This document shows positions 34,898 to 44,662 of a DNA stretch of 64,000 nucleotides, piece after piece (positions within the stretch are counted from its first letter, which is position 1; each line of letters opens with the position of its first letter). The position numbers were made by a program, and so were the translations under genes. Under the pieces are notes generated by a model. That model was given only the letters and a program-made list of their open reading frames with translations, searched no databases and was not told the origin of the DNA. This DNA is from Desulfatibacillum sp. (GTDB lineage Bacteria; Desulfobacterota; Desulfobacteria; Desulfobacterales; SpSt-501), in assembly GCA_020725555.1 (NCBI GenBank), contig DYEU01000024.1, positions 1-64,000 of the forward strand, read 5' to 3'.

Positions 34898-36153
34898 CAC
34901 CGGCCTCCTTCAGGCAGCGGGTTCAGCTCCGCTTCCTGCGGAAAGATCGGGAGATAGCGGTAGGAGAAGGCGATCAGGATGATGCCGTAGGCGACCGGGA
35001 GGATCGTCGTGGCGATCTCCTGCCAGCTCGGGAAATAGGTGAACCACCGCTCAAAGGGCAGCACGGGCACGGCCTGCATCTGCAGGATCATCACCCAGCG
35101 GTTGAGGCAGGCGCCGAGCACGGCAAGGAGGACGGCGAGAAACAGAAGCCGGGCGTTGCGGCGGACGGAAGGGGCGATCAGCATCAGGGCGGGGAGCACG
35201 CCGCAGAGGCCGACCTCGGCGATGAGGATCCACAGGCCGTAGGCCGACCCCGGGTTGTTCGTGTAAAAATCCATGAGCGTGAACCCCATCGCGGGGGCGG
35301 TCACCGCGGCCCAGTAGACCGTGTCCACGATCTTCGCCGCGATGTAGGTCACAAGCATCCAGCCGGCGATCTTCGCCAGCAGATCGATCACCTCGTCCTT
35401 CACCAGCTTCTTGCGGGTCGCCATCTCGGTGATGCGCGTCACGAGGATCGTGAAGCAGGGCCCGCAGGCCGCGGCCGACCAGGTGTAGAGAAAAAAGGTC
35501 CACGGCCAGATCCCGATCCCCGAGCGGAAGCCGAAGGGCCGGCCGTAGAGCACGCCGCTCACCCCGCCGAGGGAGCCCTGGTGGAAGAAGGAGAGAAAGG
35601 CGCCGGTGGCGGCGAAGACGGCCATGATGCCGTGCATGTTGTGGGCGAGGTGCCGGAAGAAGGAGATGCGCTCGATCTGGCGGTTTTCGAGGATCAGCGG
35701 GATGTACTCGATCGTGAGCACCCCAAAGTAACAGGTGAGGCAGAAGGCCACCTCGGTCAGCATGGAGTGCACGTTGGCGTGCCAGAAGATGAACCACGCC
35801 CGCAGCGGCTGGCCCACGTCGATCGCGAGAATGAGGAGCGCCGAGCTGTAGCAGACGAAGCCGATCAGGACGGCGTAGTTGATGATGTTCTTGAGCTCGG
35901 CCTTGCCGAAGATGTAGCGCAGGAGCCCCGTGAAGAACGCCCCGCCGCCCAGGGCGATGACCGCGAGATCCGCCCAGATCCAGAGCGCGAAGCCGTAGGC
36001 GTTGTTCATGTTGGTCTGGTTGAGGCCCTTGATGTAGATGAGGAACATCGCCACCACGCCCCACAAGAGCACCGCACCCACGATCGCGATGAAGGCGAGG
36101 AACCGACCGAGCGGGCAACGCTCGACTCCCTTGGGTATCAGAGCGGAATCCAT
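34897..36153 (-). CDS. qrcD: Menaquinone reductase, integral membrane subunit (NrfD/PsrC family)
   Basis: 418 residues with about ten membrane helices and the NrfD-like architecture. It begins MDSALIPKGVERCPLGRFLAFIAI. QrcD binds menaquinone and may help conserve energy by directional proton/electron transfer. It lies 76 bases after qrcC and overlaps the small gene that follows by one base. The complete neighbouring set (QrcA cytochrome, QrcB, QrcC) fixes the identity against other NrfD homologues. Confidence 0.93.
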   Translation of the reverse strand: MDSALIPKGVERCPLGRFLAFIAIVGAVLLWGVVAMFLIYIKGLNQTNMNNAYGFALWIWADLAVIALGGGAFFTGLLRYIFGKAELKNIINYAVLIGFVCYSSALLILAIDVGQPLRAWFIFWHANVHSMLTEVAFCLTCYFGVLTIEYIPLILENRQIERISFFRHLAHNMHGIMAVFAATGAFLSFFHQGSLGGVSGVLYGRPFGFRSGIGIWPWTFFLYTWSAAACGPCFTILVTRITEMATRKKLVKDEVIDLLAKIAGWMLVTYIAAKIVDTVYWAAVTAPAMGFTLMDFYTNNPGSAYGLWILIAEVGLCGVLPALMLIAPSVRRNARLLFLAVLLAVLGACLNRWVMILQMQAVPVLPFERWFTYFPSWQEIATTILPVAYGIILIAFSYRYLPIFPQEAELNPLPEGGR

Positions 36154-36229
36154 GACTGTTCCACCTCGTCGCCGGTTGGGGAGGGTTGCGGCCCGCGCTC
36201 GTCCGGCGAAGCCCCGCCCCTCCGATCCT

Positions 36230-37015
36230 TCAGCTCTTCTGCACCTCGTTGTCGCCCGCCCGGCGCACCCAGTCCCGGCCGGTCAGGTAGTAGACCTTGG
36301 GGTGGGTCCCCAGGCGCTCGAGCAGGCGGAAGGCCTTGGGGTTGCGCGGCCGGCCCCCGTGGGCCAGGTCCGGCTGGACGATCCGGTGCACCCGGTGCCG
36401 GGGGTTGTTCAGGTCCCCGAAGACGATCGCCCCGGCCGGGCAGGCCTGGGCGCAGGCCGTCTGGTACTCCTCCTCGGCCAGCTCGCGCCGCCCCTCGACG
36501 TAGGCGCGGTTCAGGGCCGTCTGGTAGCGGCTGTAGCAGAAGCTGCATTTTTCGACGACCCCGCGCATGCGCACCGAAACGTCCGGGTTGAGCGCGCGCT
36601 CCATCCCCTCCGGCCAGACCGGGTCCCACCAGTTGAACTGCCGCACGTGGTAGGGGCAGGCGGCCATGCAGTAGCGGCAGCCGAAGCAGCGGGTGTAGAT
36701 CTGGCTGACGATGCCCGTGTGCATGTCGTAGTCGGTCGCCGTCGCCGGGCAGACCGAGACGCAGGGGGAGTGGCCGTGCTCGCCCTCGCAGTGCTGGCAG
36801 GGCCGGGGGAGGAAGCACTCCTCGGCCTGCGGGAAGGGCTTCCCGTTGCTCAGGCGGTAGACGTGCATCCAGGAGACGCTGAGAAGCTTGTCGGTGTCGT
36901 CGTCGCGGAAGGGGATGTTGTTCTCGGCCATGCAGGCCACCATGCAGGCGCCGCAGCCGGTGCACTTGTCGAGGTCGATCACCATCCCGTACCGCTTGTT
37001 CTTCGGCTGGTCCAT
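36230..37015 (-). CDS. qrcC: Menaquinone reductase, iron-sulfur subunit
   Basis: 261 residues with four ferredoxin-type cysteine groups: CTGCGACMVACMAENNIP, CQHCEGEHGHSPCVSVCP, CFGCRYCMAACPYHVRQFNW and CSFCYSRYQ...CAQACPAGAI. This is the periplasmic-facing electron wire in Qrc, like PsrB/NrfC subunits. No signal peptide is visible; it presumably travels with the QrcB precursor. It lies about 54 bases downstream of qrcB. Confidence 0.94.
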   Translation of the reverse strand: MDQPKNKRYGMVIDLDKCTGCGACMVACMAENNIPFRDDDTDKLLSVSWMHVYRLSNGKPFPQAEECFLPRPCQHCEGEHGHSPCVSVCPATATDYDMHTGIVSQIYTRCFGCRYCMAACPYHVRQFNWWDPVWPEGMERALNPDVSVRMRGVVEKCSFCYSRYQTALNRAYVEGRRELAEEEYQTACAQACPAGAIVFGDLNNPRHRVHRIVQPDLAHGGRPRNPKAFRLLERLGTHPKVYYLTGRDWVRRAGDNEVQKS

Positions 37016-37069
37016 GCGCTAACCCCTGTCTCCTCCGGAGGTTCGGATCGGTCGCGGATCAACCCCCCG

Positions 37070-39271
37070 TCAGGCCCGTTCCAGTCTGGCGCGGATCCCC
37101 CAGCCGGCCTCGAGGCCGGAGGAGGGATCTTCGACGAGGGCGAGCAGCCGGTTCGCGCTGACGCCCTTGCCGGCGAGGTAGCGGTCGTGCGCCCCGCGGC
37201 CCAGCCCGCGGGCCATGCCGACCAGGCCGGGGCGGATCCCCTCGGTCAGGTAGACCTTGACCCGGGCGCTCCCCTGGGGGGTCGTGATCCGGGCGTCGGC
37301 GCCGTCGGCCAGGCCGAGGTCGCGCGCCGTCTGCGGGTGGATCTCGACCCGGATGTCGTTTTTCAGGAGGATCTCGCTCTCGAGGGCCTTCACCAGAAAC
37401 GGCGGCGCCCCGAGGGCGGCCGTCAGGCGCAGGGTGTCGAACGGAACCAGGGTGAGCTTGAAGGCCCCGGGATCGCCCGGCGCCGGCAGCGGCCGAAACG
37501 CCGCAAGCCGCTTGAGGTCGGCGTTGGCGAACTCGAACTTGCGGCTTGCGGTCTCGAAGGGCTGGGGCTTGAAGCCCTCTTCCACCGCGAAGCCCTTCCG
37601 GCGCAGGGTCTCCCAGGCCGGGCCCAGGGTCTGCCGCAGGCAGGCCTCGTGGCTCTCCCAGGGGAAGGCCGCGCGGATCGGCCCGCCGAGACGCCGGGCG
37701 AGGCGGAGAACCACGTCCGCGGTCGGCATCGTCGCGAAGCGGGGCGGGACCACCGGCCGGGCGAGGCCGACCACGGGCTTCGGGTAGCCCGCCGCGCCGG
37801 GGACGTCCTCCCAGCGCTCGAGGTGGGTGGGCGCGGGGAGAATGTAGTGGGCGGCGGCCGCGGTTTCGTCGAGGAAGGGGGAGAAGCTCACGATGAGCGG
37901 GATCCGCGCCAGCGCCTTCTCCGTGCGCTCGCCCCCGGCCAGGCTGTAGAAGGGGTTCCCGCCGCTCACGAAGAGGACCCGCACCGCGGGCCGATCCCCC
38001 TGGAGGAGCGCCTCGGGGAGCCGGTTGAGGAGATAGCGCGCGTGGGGGTAGCGCTCGGAGCCGGCGCCGTCCACGCGCGGGGTCTGCATCCCCTTGGAGG
38101 CGACCGCGTCCATCTCCGGCTCGGGCCAGCGGATGTACTCCGGCTCGGGCACGGCGATGACCCCGCCCTCGACGTTGACGCTGCCGACGAGGGCGTTCAG
38201 GAAGTGGACGGCGAGCGTCTCCTGCAGGCCGCCCGGCACCCGGCCCGCCCCCCGGCCGCAGACGGCGAGCGGCCGTTCGGCCGCGGCGAAGGCGCGGGCG
38301 AGCTCGACCACGGCCTTGGCCTCGAGGCCCGTGGCCTGGGCCACGGCCTCGGGGGAGAAGGCCTCCTGCAGCGCCTGCCGTTTCAACTCCTCCAGCCCGG
38401 CCGTGTGCGCGGCGACGAAGGGCTTGCGCTCGCGGCCCTCCTTCAGCAGGACGTGGATCAGGCCGAAGGCGAGCGTCCCCTCGCTTCCCGGCAGGATCGG
38501 CAGCCACTGGTCGGCCTTGGCCGCGGTCTTGGAAAGCCGCGCCTCGGCCTGGACGAAGCGGCCGTTGTTGTCCTTCAGGGCCCCCCGGGCGCGGAAGACG
38601 AAGGGCGGGGTTCCCCAGCCCTCGAGCAGCCCGCTTCCCAGGCTGAGCAGGAAGGTCGCCCGCTCGAGGTCGAACCCGGCCGTCGCCCGCTGCCCCTGGG
38701 TGAGGTAAAGCGCCGTCTCCCAGGCGTCCTGGGCGCACGGGGTGCGGATGAAGTTGGGCGAGCCGTAGACCGTGAGGAACCGGCGGCACAGTTCGGCCGT
38801 GGTGCCGCGGTCGGTGTCCGCGATCCAGGCGACCGCCTCGGGGGTCCCGGCCTCGCGCAGCTCGCGGAGAACGCCTGCGATCTCGCCGATCGCCTGCTCC
38901 CAGGAGACCGGGACGAAGCGGCCGTCCATCTTCTTGAGCGGCTGCCGCACGCGCCAGGGGCTGTAGAGGAGCTGTGCGCCGGCCGCGCCGAGCGGGCAGA
39001 TCCCGCCGCGGTTCACGGGGTGGTCGTTTCGCCCCTCGATCTTGACGACGCGGTCTTCCACGCGCCGCACGCGGATGCCGCAGCCGCCCGGGCAGAGCGT
39101 GCAGGTGGAGTCGACGTAGGTCGTCTCCCCCTTGGGGGGGACGGGGGTCCACGGCCAGTTCTGGGTCCAGATCGAGATGTCGTCGGTCAGTTTCCAGGGG
39201 AGCGGGGAAAGCGCCGTGCCCGCCGCACCGCCGAGAACGAAAGCCAGGAAGCTGCGTCGGTCGATCTTCAT
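37070..39271 (-). CDS. qrcB: Menaquinone reductase, molybdopterin-oxidoreductase-like subunit
   Basis: About 733 residues from the Met of MKIDRRSFLAFVLGGAAGT, a signal of the RR-type (DRRSF) suited to Tat export. A longer frame upstream overlaps qrcA and is unlikely. A [4Fe-4S] motif (CTLCPGGCGIRV ... GGICPLG) is followed by the molybdopterin-oxidoreductase fold. In Desulfovibrio QrcB this subunit has lost the molybdenum cofactor and serves as a scaffold (family knowledge). The rest of the operon supports the same role here. Confidence 0.92.
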   Translation of the reverse strand: MKIDRRSFLAFVLGGAAGTALSPLPWKLTDDISIWTQNWPWTPVPPKGETTYVDSTCTLCPGGCGIRVRRVEDRVVKIEGRNDHPVNRGGICPLGAAGAQLLYSPWRVRQPLKKMDGRFVPVSWEQAIGEIAGVLRELREAGTPEAVAWIADTDRGTTAELCRRFLTVYGSPNFIRTPCAQDAWETALYLTQGQRATAGFDLERATFLLSLGSGLLEGWGTPPFVFRARGALKDNNGRFVQAEARLSKTAAKADQWLPILPGSEGTLAFGLIHVLLKEGRERKPFVAAHTAGLEELKRQALQEAFSPEAVAQATGLEAKAVVELARAFAAAERPLAVCGRGAGRVPGGLQETLAVHFLNALVGSVNVEGGVIAVPEPEYIRWPEPEMDAVASKGMQTPRVDGAGSERYPHARYLLNRLPEALLQGDRPAVRVLFVSGGNPFYSLAGGERTEKALARIPLIVSFSPFLDETAAAAHYILPAPTHLERWEDVPGAAGYPKPVVGLARPVVPPRFATMPTADVVLRLARRLGGPIRAAFPWESHEACLRQTLGPAWETLRRKGFAVEEGFKPQPFETASRKFEFANADLKRLAAFRPLPAPGDPGAFKLTLVPFDTLRLTAALGAPPFLVKALESEILLKNDIRVEIHPQTARDLGLADGADARITTPQGSARVKVYLTEGIRPGLVGMARGLGRGAHDRYLAGKGVSANRLLALVEDPSSGLEAGWGIRARLERA

Positions 39272-39323
39272 CCGGTCCACCCCTTGTGCGGCGCCAAGCC
39301 GCCGATGCCGGTTGGGACGGGGG

Positions 39324-40001
39324 TCACTTGTGGCAGACGAAACAGCCGTCCTTCTGTGTCTGCACGCTGCCGCCCGGGACGCGGGCCTGGGCATGGCACT
39401 CGGCGCAGTCGTCCATCTTCATGCGGTCCCAGGAGTTGCGCTTGATGCCGGCGATGTTCCAGCCCCAGATGTCCCGGCTGTAGCCGGTGATCCGGTTCTC
39501 CTGGTAGGGCCGCAGGCTCGTCGACTCGCCCATGGGGCCGTGGCAGACCGCGCAGTCGATGCCGCCCAGCCGCACGTGGGCCGCGTGGGAGAAAAAGACG
39601 CAGTCCGGTTGCCGCGCGTAGACGAGCCAGGGGACCTCGCGGCCGGGCTTCACGTACTCCTCGACGAACCGGATCTCCTCCGGGTCGTCGCTGTTCGCCT
39701 CGCGGTGGCACTCGATGCACTGGGCGAGCTTGGGAGCGCCGGAGAAGCCGCCGTCCGCACGGAAGAAGTGGCAGCTCGCGCAGCCGTGGTCGACGATCTC
39801 GTTGTGCAGCGCGTGGTTGAAGTCCACCGGCTGGCGCTTCTCGGAGTAGAGCAGCGCCGGGAAGGCGACCCAGCCGACGAGCAGGCTGGCGGCCAGCCCC
39901 AGAATGAAAAAGAGGATGATCGCCCCCCCGGCGCCATCCCCTTGCCCGCCCTGTCCCGGCTCCGACCGCGATGATGGTGCAGACGATTTCGGCTCTTCCA
40001 T
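39324..40001 (-). CDS. qrcA: Menaquinone reductase, multiheme cytochrome c subunit
   Basis: 225 residues from the ATG at 40001. One N-terminal membrane anchor (AIILFFILGLAASLLVGWVAF), then five CxxCH motifs (CASCH, CIECH, CAVCH, CAECH, CFVCH) and several extra histidines for axial ligation. QrcA in Desulfovibrio is described as hexaheme; I find only five standard motifs. It accepts electrons from periplasmic type I cytochrome c3 and passes them to QrcC. First gene of the operon. Heme is made by the ahb genes and attached by the resB/ccsA system upstream. Confidence 0.92.
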   Translation of the reverse strand: MEEPKSSAPSSRSEPGQGGQGDGAGGAIILFFILGLAASLLVGWVAFPALLYSEKRQPVDFNHALHNEIVDHGCASCHFFRADGGFSGAPKLAQCIECHREANSDDPEEIRFVEEYVKPGREVPWLVYARQPDCVFFSHAAHVRLGGIDCAVCHGPMGESTSLRPYQENRITGYSRDIWGWNIAGIKRNSWDRMKMDDCAECHAQARVPGGSVQTQKDGCFVCHK

Positions 40002-40152
40002 GGACACCCCGTCGCGCTGTGGTTGGTGAAGGGTCTGCGGCGTGACCGCACCCGCCCGCGTCGGCCCGCGAGCGGATGCAAAAATGCGTCGGTTCTGTAC
40101 CCCAACCGTTTCCCGCTTGTCAAGCATTCCACCGGCGTGCGGGGGGACGGGG

Positions 40153-40992
40153 TCAGCCCGTCGTCTGGTAGCTGTGCAGCCCCGGAAGCAGGTTCACGCC
40201 GAAATAGGTGAAGAGCACGGCGCCGAAGCCGACGAGGGAGAGGACGGCGATCCGGCGGCCCCGCCAGCCGCTCACCAGGCGCGCGTGCAGGAGCGTCGCG
40301 TAGACGAACCAGGTGATGAGCGACCAGGTCTCCTTCGGGTCCCAGCCCCAGTAGCGGCCCCAGGCGGTGTTCGCCCACACCGCGCCGGTGATGATGCCCG
40401 CCGTGAGAAAGAGGAACCCGAAGACGACCAGCCGGTGGGTCCACTCCTCGAGCAGCTCCGGCTCGGGCAGCCGGCCGGCCAGCCTGCCGGGGGCGGCGGC
40501 GCGCGTCCGCAGGAGATACATGAGGCTCACCCCGAAGGCCACGGCGAAGGCGGCGTAGCCGATGAAGCAGGTGACGACGTGGGCGATCAGCCAGTTGCTT
40601 TTCAGGGCGGGGATCAGGGGCTGGATCTTGTCGGAGATGTTGGGCGAAAGCGAGGCGTAGGCGAGCGCCAGAAAGGCGAGCGGCGCGGAAAAGGCCCCGA
40701 TCACCCGGTTGCCGGTACGCCGCTCGACCACGAGGTGCACGAGGACGATCATCCCGGCGAAGAAGACGAGCGACTCGTAGAGGTTGGAGAGCGGCGCATG
40801 GCCCATGCCCAGCCAATAGGACTCCGCCCAGCGCAGGAAGAAGGCCGCCGTGTTGGCGGCCAGCCCGACGGCCGCGGCCCAGGAGGCCAGCGCCTCGAGC
40901 CCCGGGCGATGGAAGACCCAGGCCGCGAGGTACAGAAAGGCGGAGAGGCCGTAGACCCAGGTGGTGGCCGAAAGGAGAATCGAACTCGTCAT
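40153..40992 (-). CDS. ccsA: Cytochrome c assembly protein CcsA (system II)
   Basis: 279 residues with about eight membrane helices. The heme-handling WWD-like motif is RYWGWDPKETWSLITWF, with conserved flanking histidines (HVVTCFIGY and others). With ResB it transports and ligates heme to apocytochromes c in the periplasm. It lies 12 bases after resB, in the same unit. Needed for maturation of QrcA. Confidence 0.92.
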   Translation of the reverse strand: MTSSILLSATTWVYGLSAFLYLAAWVFHRPGLEALASWAAAVGLAANTAAFFLRWAESYWLGMGHAPLSNLYESLVFFAGMIVLVHLVVERRTGNRVIGAFSAPLAFLALAYASLSPNISDKIQPLIPALKSNWLIAHVVTCFIGYAAFAVAFGVSLMYLLRTRAAAPGRLAGRLPEPELLEEWTHRLVVFGFLFLTAGIITGAVWANTAWGRYWGWDPKETWSLITWFVYATLLHARLVSGWRGRRIAVLSLVGFGAVLFTYFGVNLLPGLHSYQTTG

Positions 40993-41004
40993 GCCAGGAT
41001 TCCT

Positions 41005-42369
41005 CTACCGGCGGCGAAGCTCCCGGGCCAGGCGCTCGACCGCGGAGGGCAGCGCCGCGCGGTTCTTGTTGGCGGTCATCGCGAGCACCACCCGGCTTCC
41101 GCCGCCGTGCGGCTCCAGCCGGAGGCCCGCCTGGCGGTGGGCGCGGAAAAAGGTGACGTAGCAGCCGACCAGCATGAGGACGAACCCCGCGTACACCACC
41201 GGCACACCCGGGTCGCGGTTGACCTGGAGGCCGGTATAGTGCCGCTGCTTGACCTCCTCGACGGCGATCACGACCTCGCCGCGCCGCATGCGGTCGAAGG
41301 TGGGAAAGCGCACGGGCAGGAGCACCTCGACCGCCTCGCCCTCCCGGGGGATGAGCCGCCCGACGAAGGCGTCCCCCACGGGGCTGCCGCGGAAACTCGC
41401 GTTCGGCCGCAGATCGAGCAGGACGAAGGTGCCCAGCCCCTCGGGGATCTCGAATTCGTCGCCCGGCTTCATCCCGCGCGTGTAGACCATGCCCGTCTCG
41501 CGGCTGGTGAAGCTCAGCTGCACCTCGCGGCCGGGAAGCGTCCCGTAGCTCGACTGGTAGATCGTGATCCCCCGGTACTCGAGCGGGTCGTTCACCAGGA
41601 TGTCCCGCCGCAGCACCTCCCGGCCCTCCTCGAGCAGGACGAGCCGGGAGCGGAACTCGCTCGGCGCGCCCGTCTCGTAGAAGCGCACGGAGAAGCTCTC
41701 GCAGCGGATCGCGAAGGGCAGCCGCAGGCGCTCCCCGGTGTTGCGCAGCTGGATCGTCTGGACGGTTTCGCCTTCGGGGATGTTGACGAACCCGTCGAAG
41801 CCGAAGCGCGATCCGATCAGGCCGCCGACGAGGAGCAGCAAGACGCTCGCGTGCACGGCGTAGACCCCCCAGCGCGACCCGCGGCCGGACTCGCCGAAGA
41901 GAAACCGGCCGCCCGTTTGCGTTTCCCGGACCGCGACCCGGCGGAAGCGGCGGCGGAAGAGGGGCTCGACCGCGGCGAGAAGGGCCGCCGGCTCGCGCGG
42001 GTCCTCGAAGGCGGCGCGCGCCTCCGCCCCCTCGAAGCGCCGGGGGTCCGGGACGGGGGTCTTGCCGGTCAGCAACGCCCACTGCCGCGAAACCCGCTCG
42101 GCCGAGCAGACGACGAGGTTCACGGCGAGCAGCAGGGCGAGCAGCTGGAACCACCAGGAGTGGTAGAGGTCGAAGAGGTCGAGCGCGCGGAAGAAGCGGT
42201 AGCCCGTGTCGCCGAAGAGCGCGCGGTAGGTCGCCGGGGCCTCGTTCTGGGGGATCAGGGTCCCGAGGATCGAGGTCCCCGCGAGCAGCAGGAGGAGGAC
42301 GATCGTGAGGCGGATCGAGGCGAACCCCTCGCGCAGGGCCGCGCCGACGGAGGAACGGGAGGCGGTCAT
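41005..42369 (-). CDS. resB: ResB/Ccs1-like cytochrome c biogenesis protein
   Basis: 454 residues. N-terminal membrane helices (SIRLTIVLLLLLAGTSILGTLIPQNE) with the PQNE sequence typical of ResB, a large periplasmic domain with NDPLEYRGITIYQSSYG, and a final membrane helix (YAGFVLMLVGCYVTFF). It partners with CcsA in the system II heme ligase. It is divergent from the helicase gene at 42658. Confidence 0.9.
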   Translation of the reverse strand: MTASRSSVGAALREGFASIRLTIVLLLLLAGTSILGTLIPQNEAPATYRALFGDTGYRFFRALDLFDLYHSWWFQLLALLLAVNLVVCSAERVSRQWALLTGKTPVPDPRRFEGAEARAAFEDPREPAALLAAVEPLFRRRFRRVAVRETQTGGRFLFGESGRGSRWGVYAVHASVLLLLVGGLIGSRFGFDGFVNIPEGETVQTIQLRNTGERLRLPFAIRCESFSVRFYETGAPSEFRSRLVLLEEGREVLRRDILVNDPLEYRGITIYQSSYGTLPGREVQLSFTSRETGMVYTRGMKPGDEFEIPEGLGTFVLLDLRPNASFRGSPVGDAFVGRLIPREGEAVEVLLPVRFPTFDRMRRGEVVIAVEEVKQRHYTGLQVNRDPGVPVVYAGFVLMLVGCYVTFFRAHRQAGLRLEPHGGGSRVVLAMTANKNRAALPSAVERLARELRRR

Positions 42370-42657
42370 GGCCGCACGGCTCCGGCCGGGGACCCCGGGG
42401 GGAGGGCGCCCCCGGGATGCCGGGGGATCGAAAGCGGTCGCGGGGACGGGTGCATGCGAAACGAAGGACGCGGTACCTCGCCGTGGGGTGTCCCGTCTCG
42501 ATAGAGCATCCTGCCGGCGATGTCAATTGCGGGCCCGCAGCCTTCCTGCGGCCGCGGCCGGCGAAAAAGCTGCTGACCGGCCGCTTCCGTTGTGATAGGG
42601 GTGGCGGAGGCGGCGGGGTTTCCCCGCCCGAGCCCCAAGACCACGGGATTTCCGCCC

Positions 42658-44646
42658 ATGAACGCTCCCCCCACCCCCCGCCCCGCGCCGGACGCCGGGC
42701 CGGGCGACGTGCTGAACGAGGCCCAGCGGGCGGCCGTCGATCACGGCGAGGGCCCGCTCCTCGTCATCGCCGGCGCGGGCAGCGGCAAGACCCGCACCCT
42801 CACCCACCGCGTCGCGCGCCTCGTGGCCGAGGGGGTCCCGCCGGCCGCGATCCTGCTGCTCACCTTCACGCGCAAGGCGGCCCAGGAGATGATCGCGCGC
42901 GCGATCCGGCTCCTCGACCGCCGCTGCGAGCGGGTCTCGGGGGGGACCTTCCACTCCTTCGCCCACCTCATGCTGCGGCAGCACGGCACGGCGATCGGCC
43001 TGCCCGCCGATTTCGCCATCCTCGACCGCAGCGACGCCGAGGACCTGATCGGCCTGTTGCGCAAGGAGATCGCGGGCCGCCCCGCCCGCGGCCGGCCGCT
43101 TCCCCGCAAGCAGACGCTCGGCGATCTCTTCAGCCGCGCCGTGAACACGATGCGGCCGCTCGAGGAGGTCGTCCTCGCCGAGTACGCGCATTTCGCCGAG
43201 CAGCTCGAGGAGCTCGAGGCCCTCTTCGCCGCCTACGAGCGGCGCAAGCGCGAGCACCACTTCGTCGACTACGACGACCTCCTCGTCCTCTTCCGCCGCC
43301 TGCTCGCCGAGGCCCCGGAGGTGCGCCGCCGCATCTCCGGCGCCTACCGCCACATCCTCGTCGACGAATACCAGGACACCAACCGCATCCAGGCGGACAT
43401 CCTCGACCTGCTGGCCGAGGTCCACCGCAACCTCATGGTGGTCGGCGACGACTCCCAGAGCATCTACGCCTTCCGCGGGGCCGATTTCCGCAACATCCTC
43501 GAATTCCCCCGGCGCTTCCCGGGGACCCGCATCATCCGCCTGGAGGAAAACTACCGCAGCACGCAGCCGATCCTCGACCTGACCAACCTCGTGATCGCCC
43601 GGGCGCGGGAAAAGCACGCCAAGCGCCTCTTCACCCGCCGCGCCGGCGGCGCCCCGCCGCTGCTCGTCGAGGCCGAGGACGAAAACACCCAGTCCCGCTG
43701 GGTGGTCGAGCGCATCCGCGAGCTGTTCGACCGGGGTGTGGACCCGGGCGAAATCGCCGTCCTCTTCCGCGCGGGCTACCACTCCTTCGACCTCGAGATC
43801 GAGCTTGCCCGCGCGCAGATCCCCTTCGTCAAGGTCGGCGGCTTCAAGTTCAGCGAATCCGCGCACATCAAGGACACCCTCGCCCACCTGCGCGTCCTCG
43901 CCAACCCCTACGACCGGCTGAGCTGGCACCGCATCCTCACCCTGCTCGAGCGCATCGGGCCGAAACACGCCGAGGGCATCTACCGGGACATCGTCAACGC
44001 CCGCAGCGGCGTCTCCGGCCTCCTCGCCCTGCCGTCCCGGAACCCGGAGCTCGAAAAGCTCAAGGCGCTCTTCCGCGCCCTCGACCCGCAGGCAATGTCG
44101 GTGGCGGAGCTCGGCCAGGAGGTCCTGCGGTACTACCTGCCGATCCTGCGCCGGAGCTTCGACGACCACCCGCGGCGGGCGAAGGACCTCGAGCAGCTCC
44201 TCGGGATCATGGAGCGCTACCGCCGCCTGGAGACCTTTCTCGCCGACATGGCCCTCGAGCCGCCCACGCTGAGCGTCGAGGAGCGGCTCGTCGCCGAACT
44301 CGAGGCGAAGGACCGCCTCGTCCTCTCCACGATCCACTCCGCCAAGGGGCTCGAATGGCACACCGTCTTTGTCCTCTGGGCCCTGGACGGCAGGTTCCCC
44401 TCGCTGCACGCCCTGGCCGACGAGGAGGAGATGGAGGAGGAGCTGCGGCTGATGTACGTGGCCCTCACCCGCGCCCGCGAGGGGCTCTACCTCTGCTACC
44501 CGCGGGAGGTCTTCGACCGCACCCTGGGCGTCGTGTTGAACCGGCCCTCGCGCTTCATCGACCGCATCCCGCGGCGGGTCTTGCCGAAATGCCGGGTGGA
44601 CGGCTACGGCCGGCTCCTCCCCGAGGGGGAGGGGGAGGCGCCCTGA
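42658..44646 (+). CDS. UvrD/Rep/PcrA-family superfamily 1 helicase
   Basis: 662 residues from the ATG at 42658, which fits the family N-terminus (LNEAQRAAVDHGEGPLLVIAGAGSGKT). Motifs: Walker A AGAGSGKT, LTFTRKAAQEM, DEYQDTN, VVGDDSQSIYAFRGAD, STIHSAKGLEW and MYVALTRAREGLYL. A DNA-unwinding enzyme for repair or replication restart. The extreme N-terminus is a low-complexity Pro/Ala stretch. It converges on the small zinc-ribbon gene, 16 bases away. Confidence 0.9.
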   Translation: MNAPPTPRPAPDAGPGDVLNEAQRAAVDHGEGPLLVIAGAGSGKTRTLTHRVARLVAEGVPPAAILLLTFTRKAAQEMIARAIRLLDRRCERVSGGTFHSFAHLMLRQHGTAIGLPADFAILDRSDAEDLIGLLRKEIAGRPARGRPLPRKQTLGDLFSRAVNTMRPLEEVVLAEYAHFAEQLEELEALFAAYERRKREHHFVDYDDLLVLFRRLLAEAPEVRRRISGAYRHILVDEYQDTNRIQADILDLLAEVHRNLMVVGDDSQSIYAFRGADFRNILEFPRRFPGTRIIRLEENYRSTQPILDLTNLVIARAREKHAKRLFTRRAGGAPPLLVEAEDENTQSRWVVERIRELFDRGVDPGEIAVLFRAGYHSFDLEIELARAQIPFVKVGGFKFSESAHIKDTLAHLRVLANPYDRLSWHRILTLLERIGPKHAEGIYRDIVNARSGVSGLLALPSRNPELEKLKALFRALDPQAMSVAELGQEVLRYYLPILRRSFDDHPRRAKDLEQLLGIMERYRRLETFLADMALEPPTLSVEERLVAELEAKDRLVLSTIHSAKGLEWHTVFVLWALDGRFPSLHALADEEEMEEELRLMYVALTRAREGLYLCYPREVFDRTLGVVLNRPSRFIDRIPRRVLPKCRVDGYGRLLPEGEGEAP

Positions 44647-44662
44647 GCCGGCCGGCGCGCGT

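Noticed and set aside
40042-42504. An 820-codon plus-strand frame opposite ccsA and resB
   Set aside because: Antisense artefact. The minus strand encodes recognisable ResB and CcsA.
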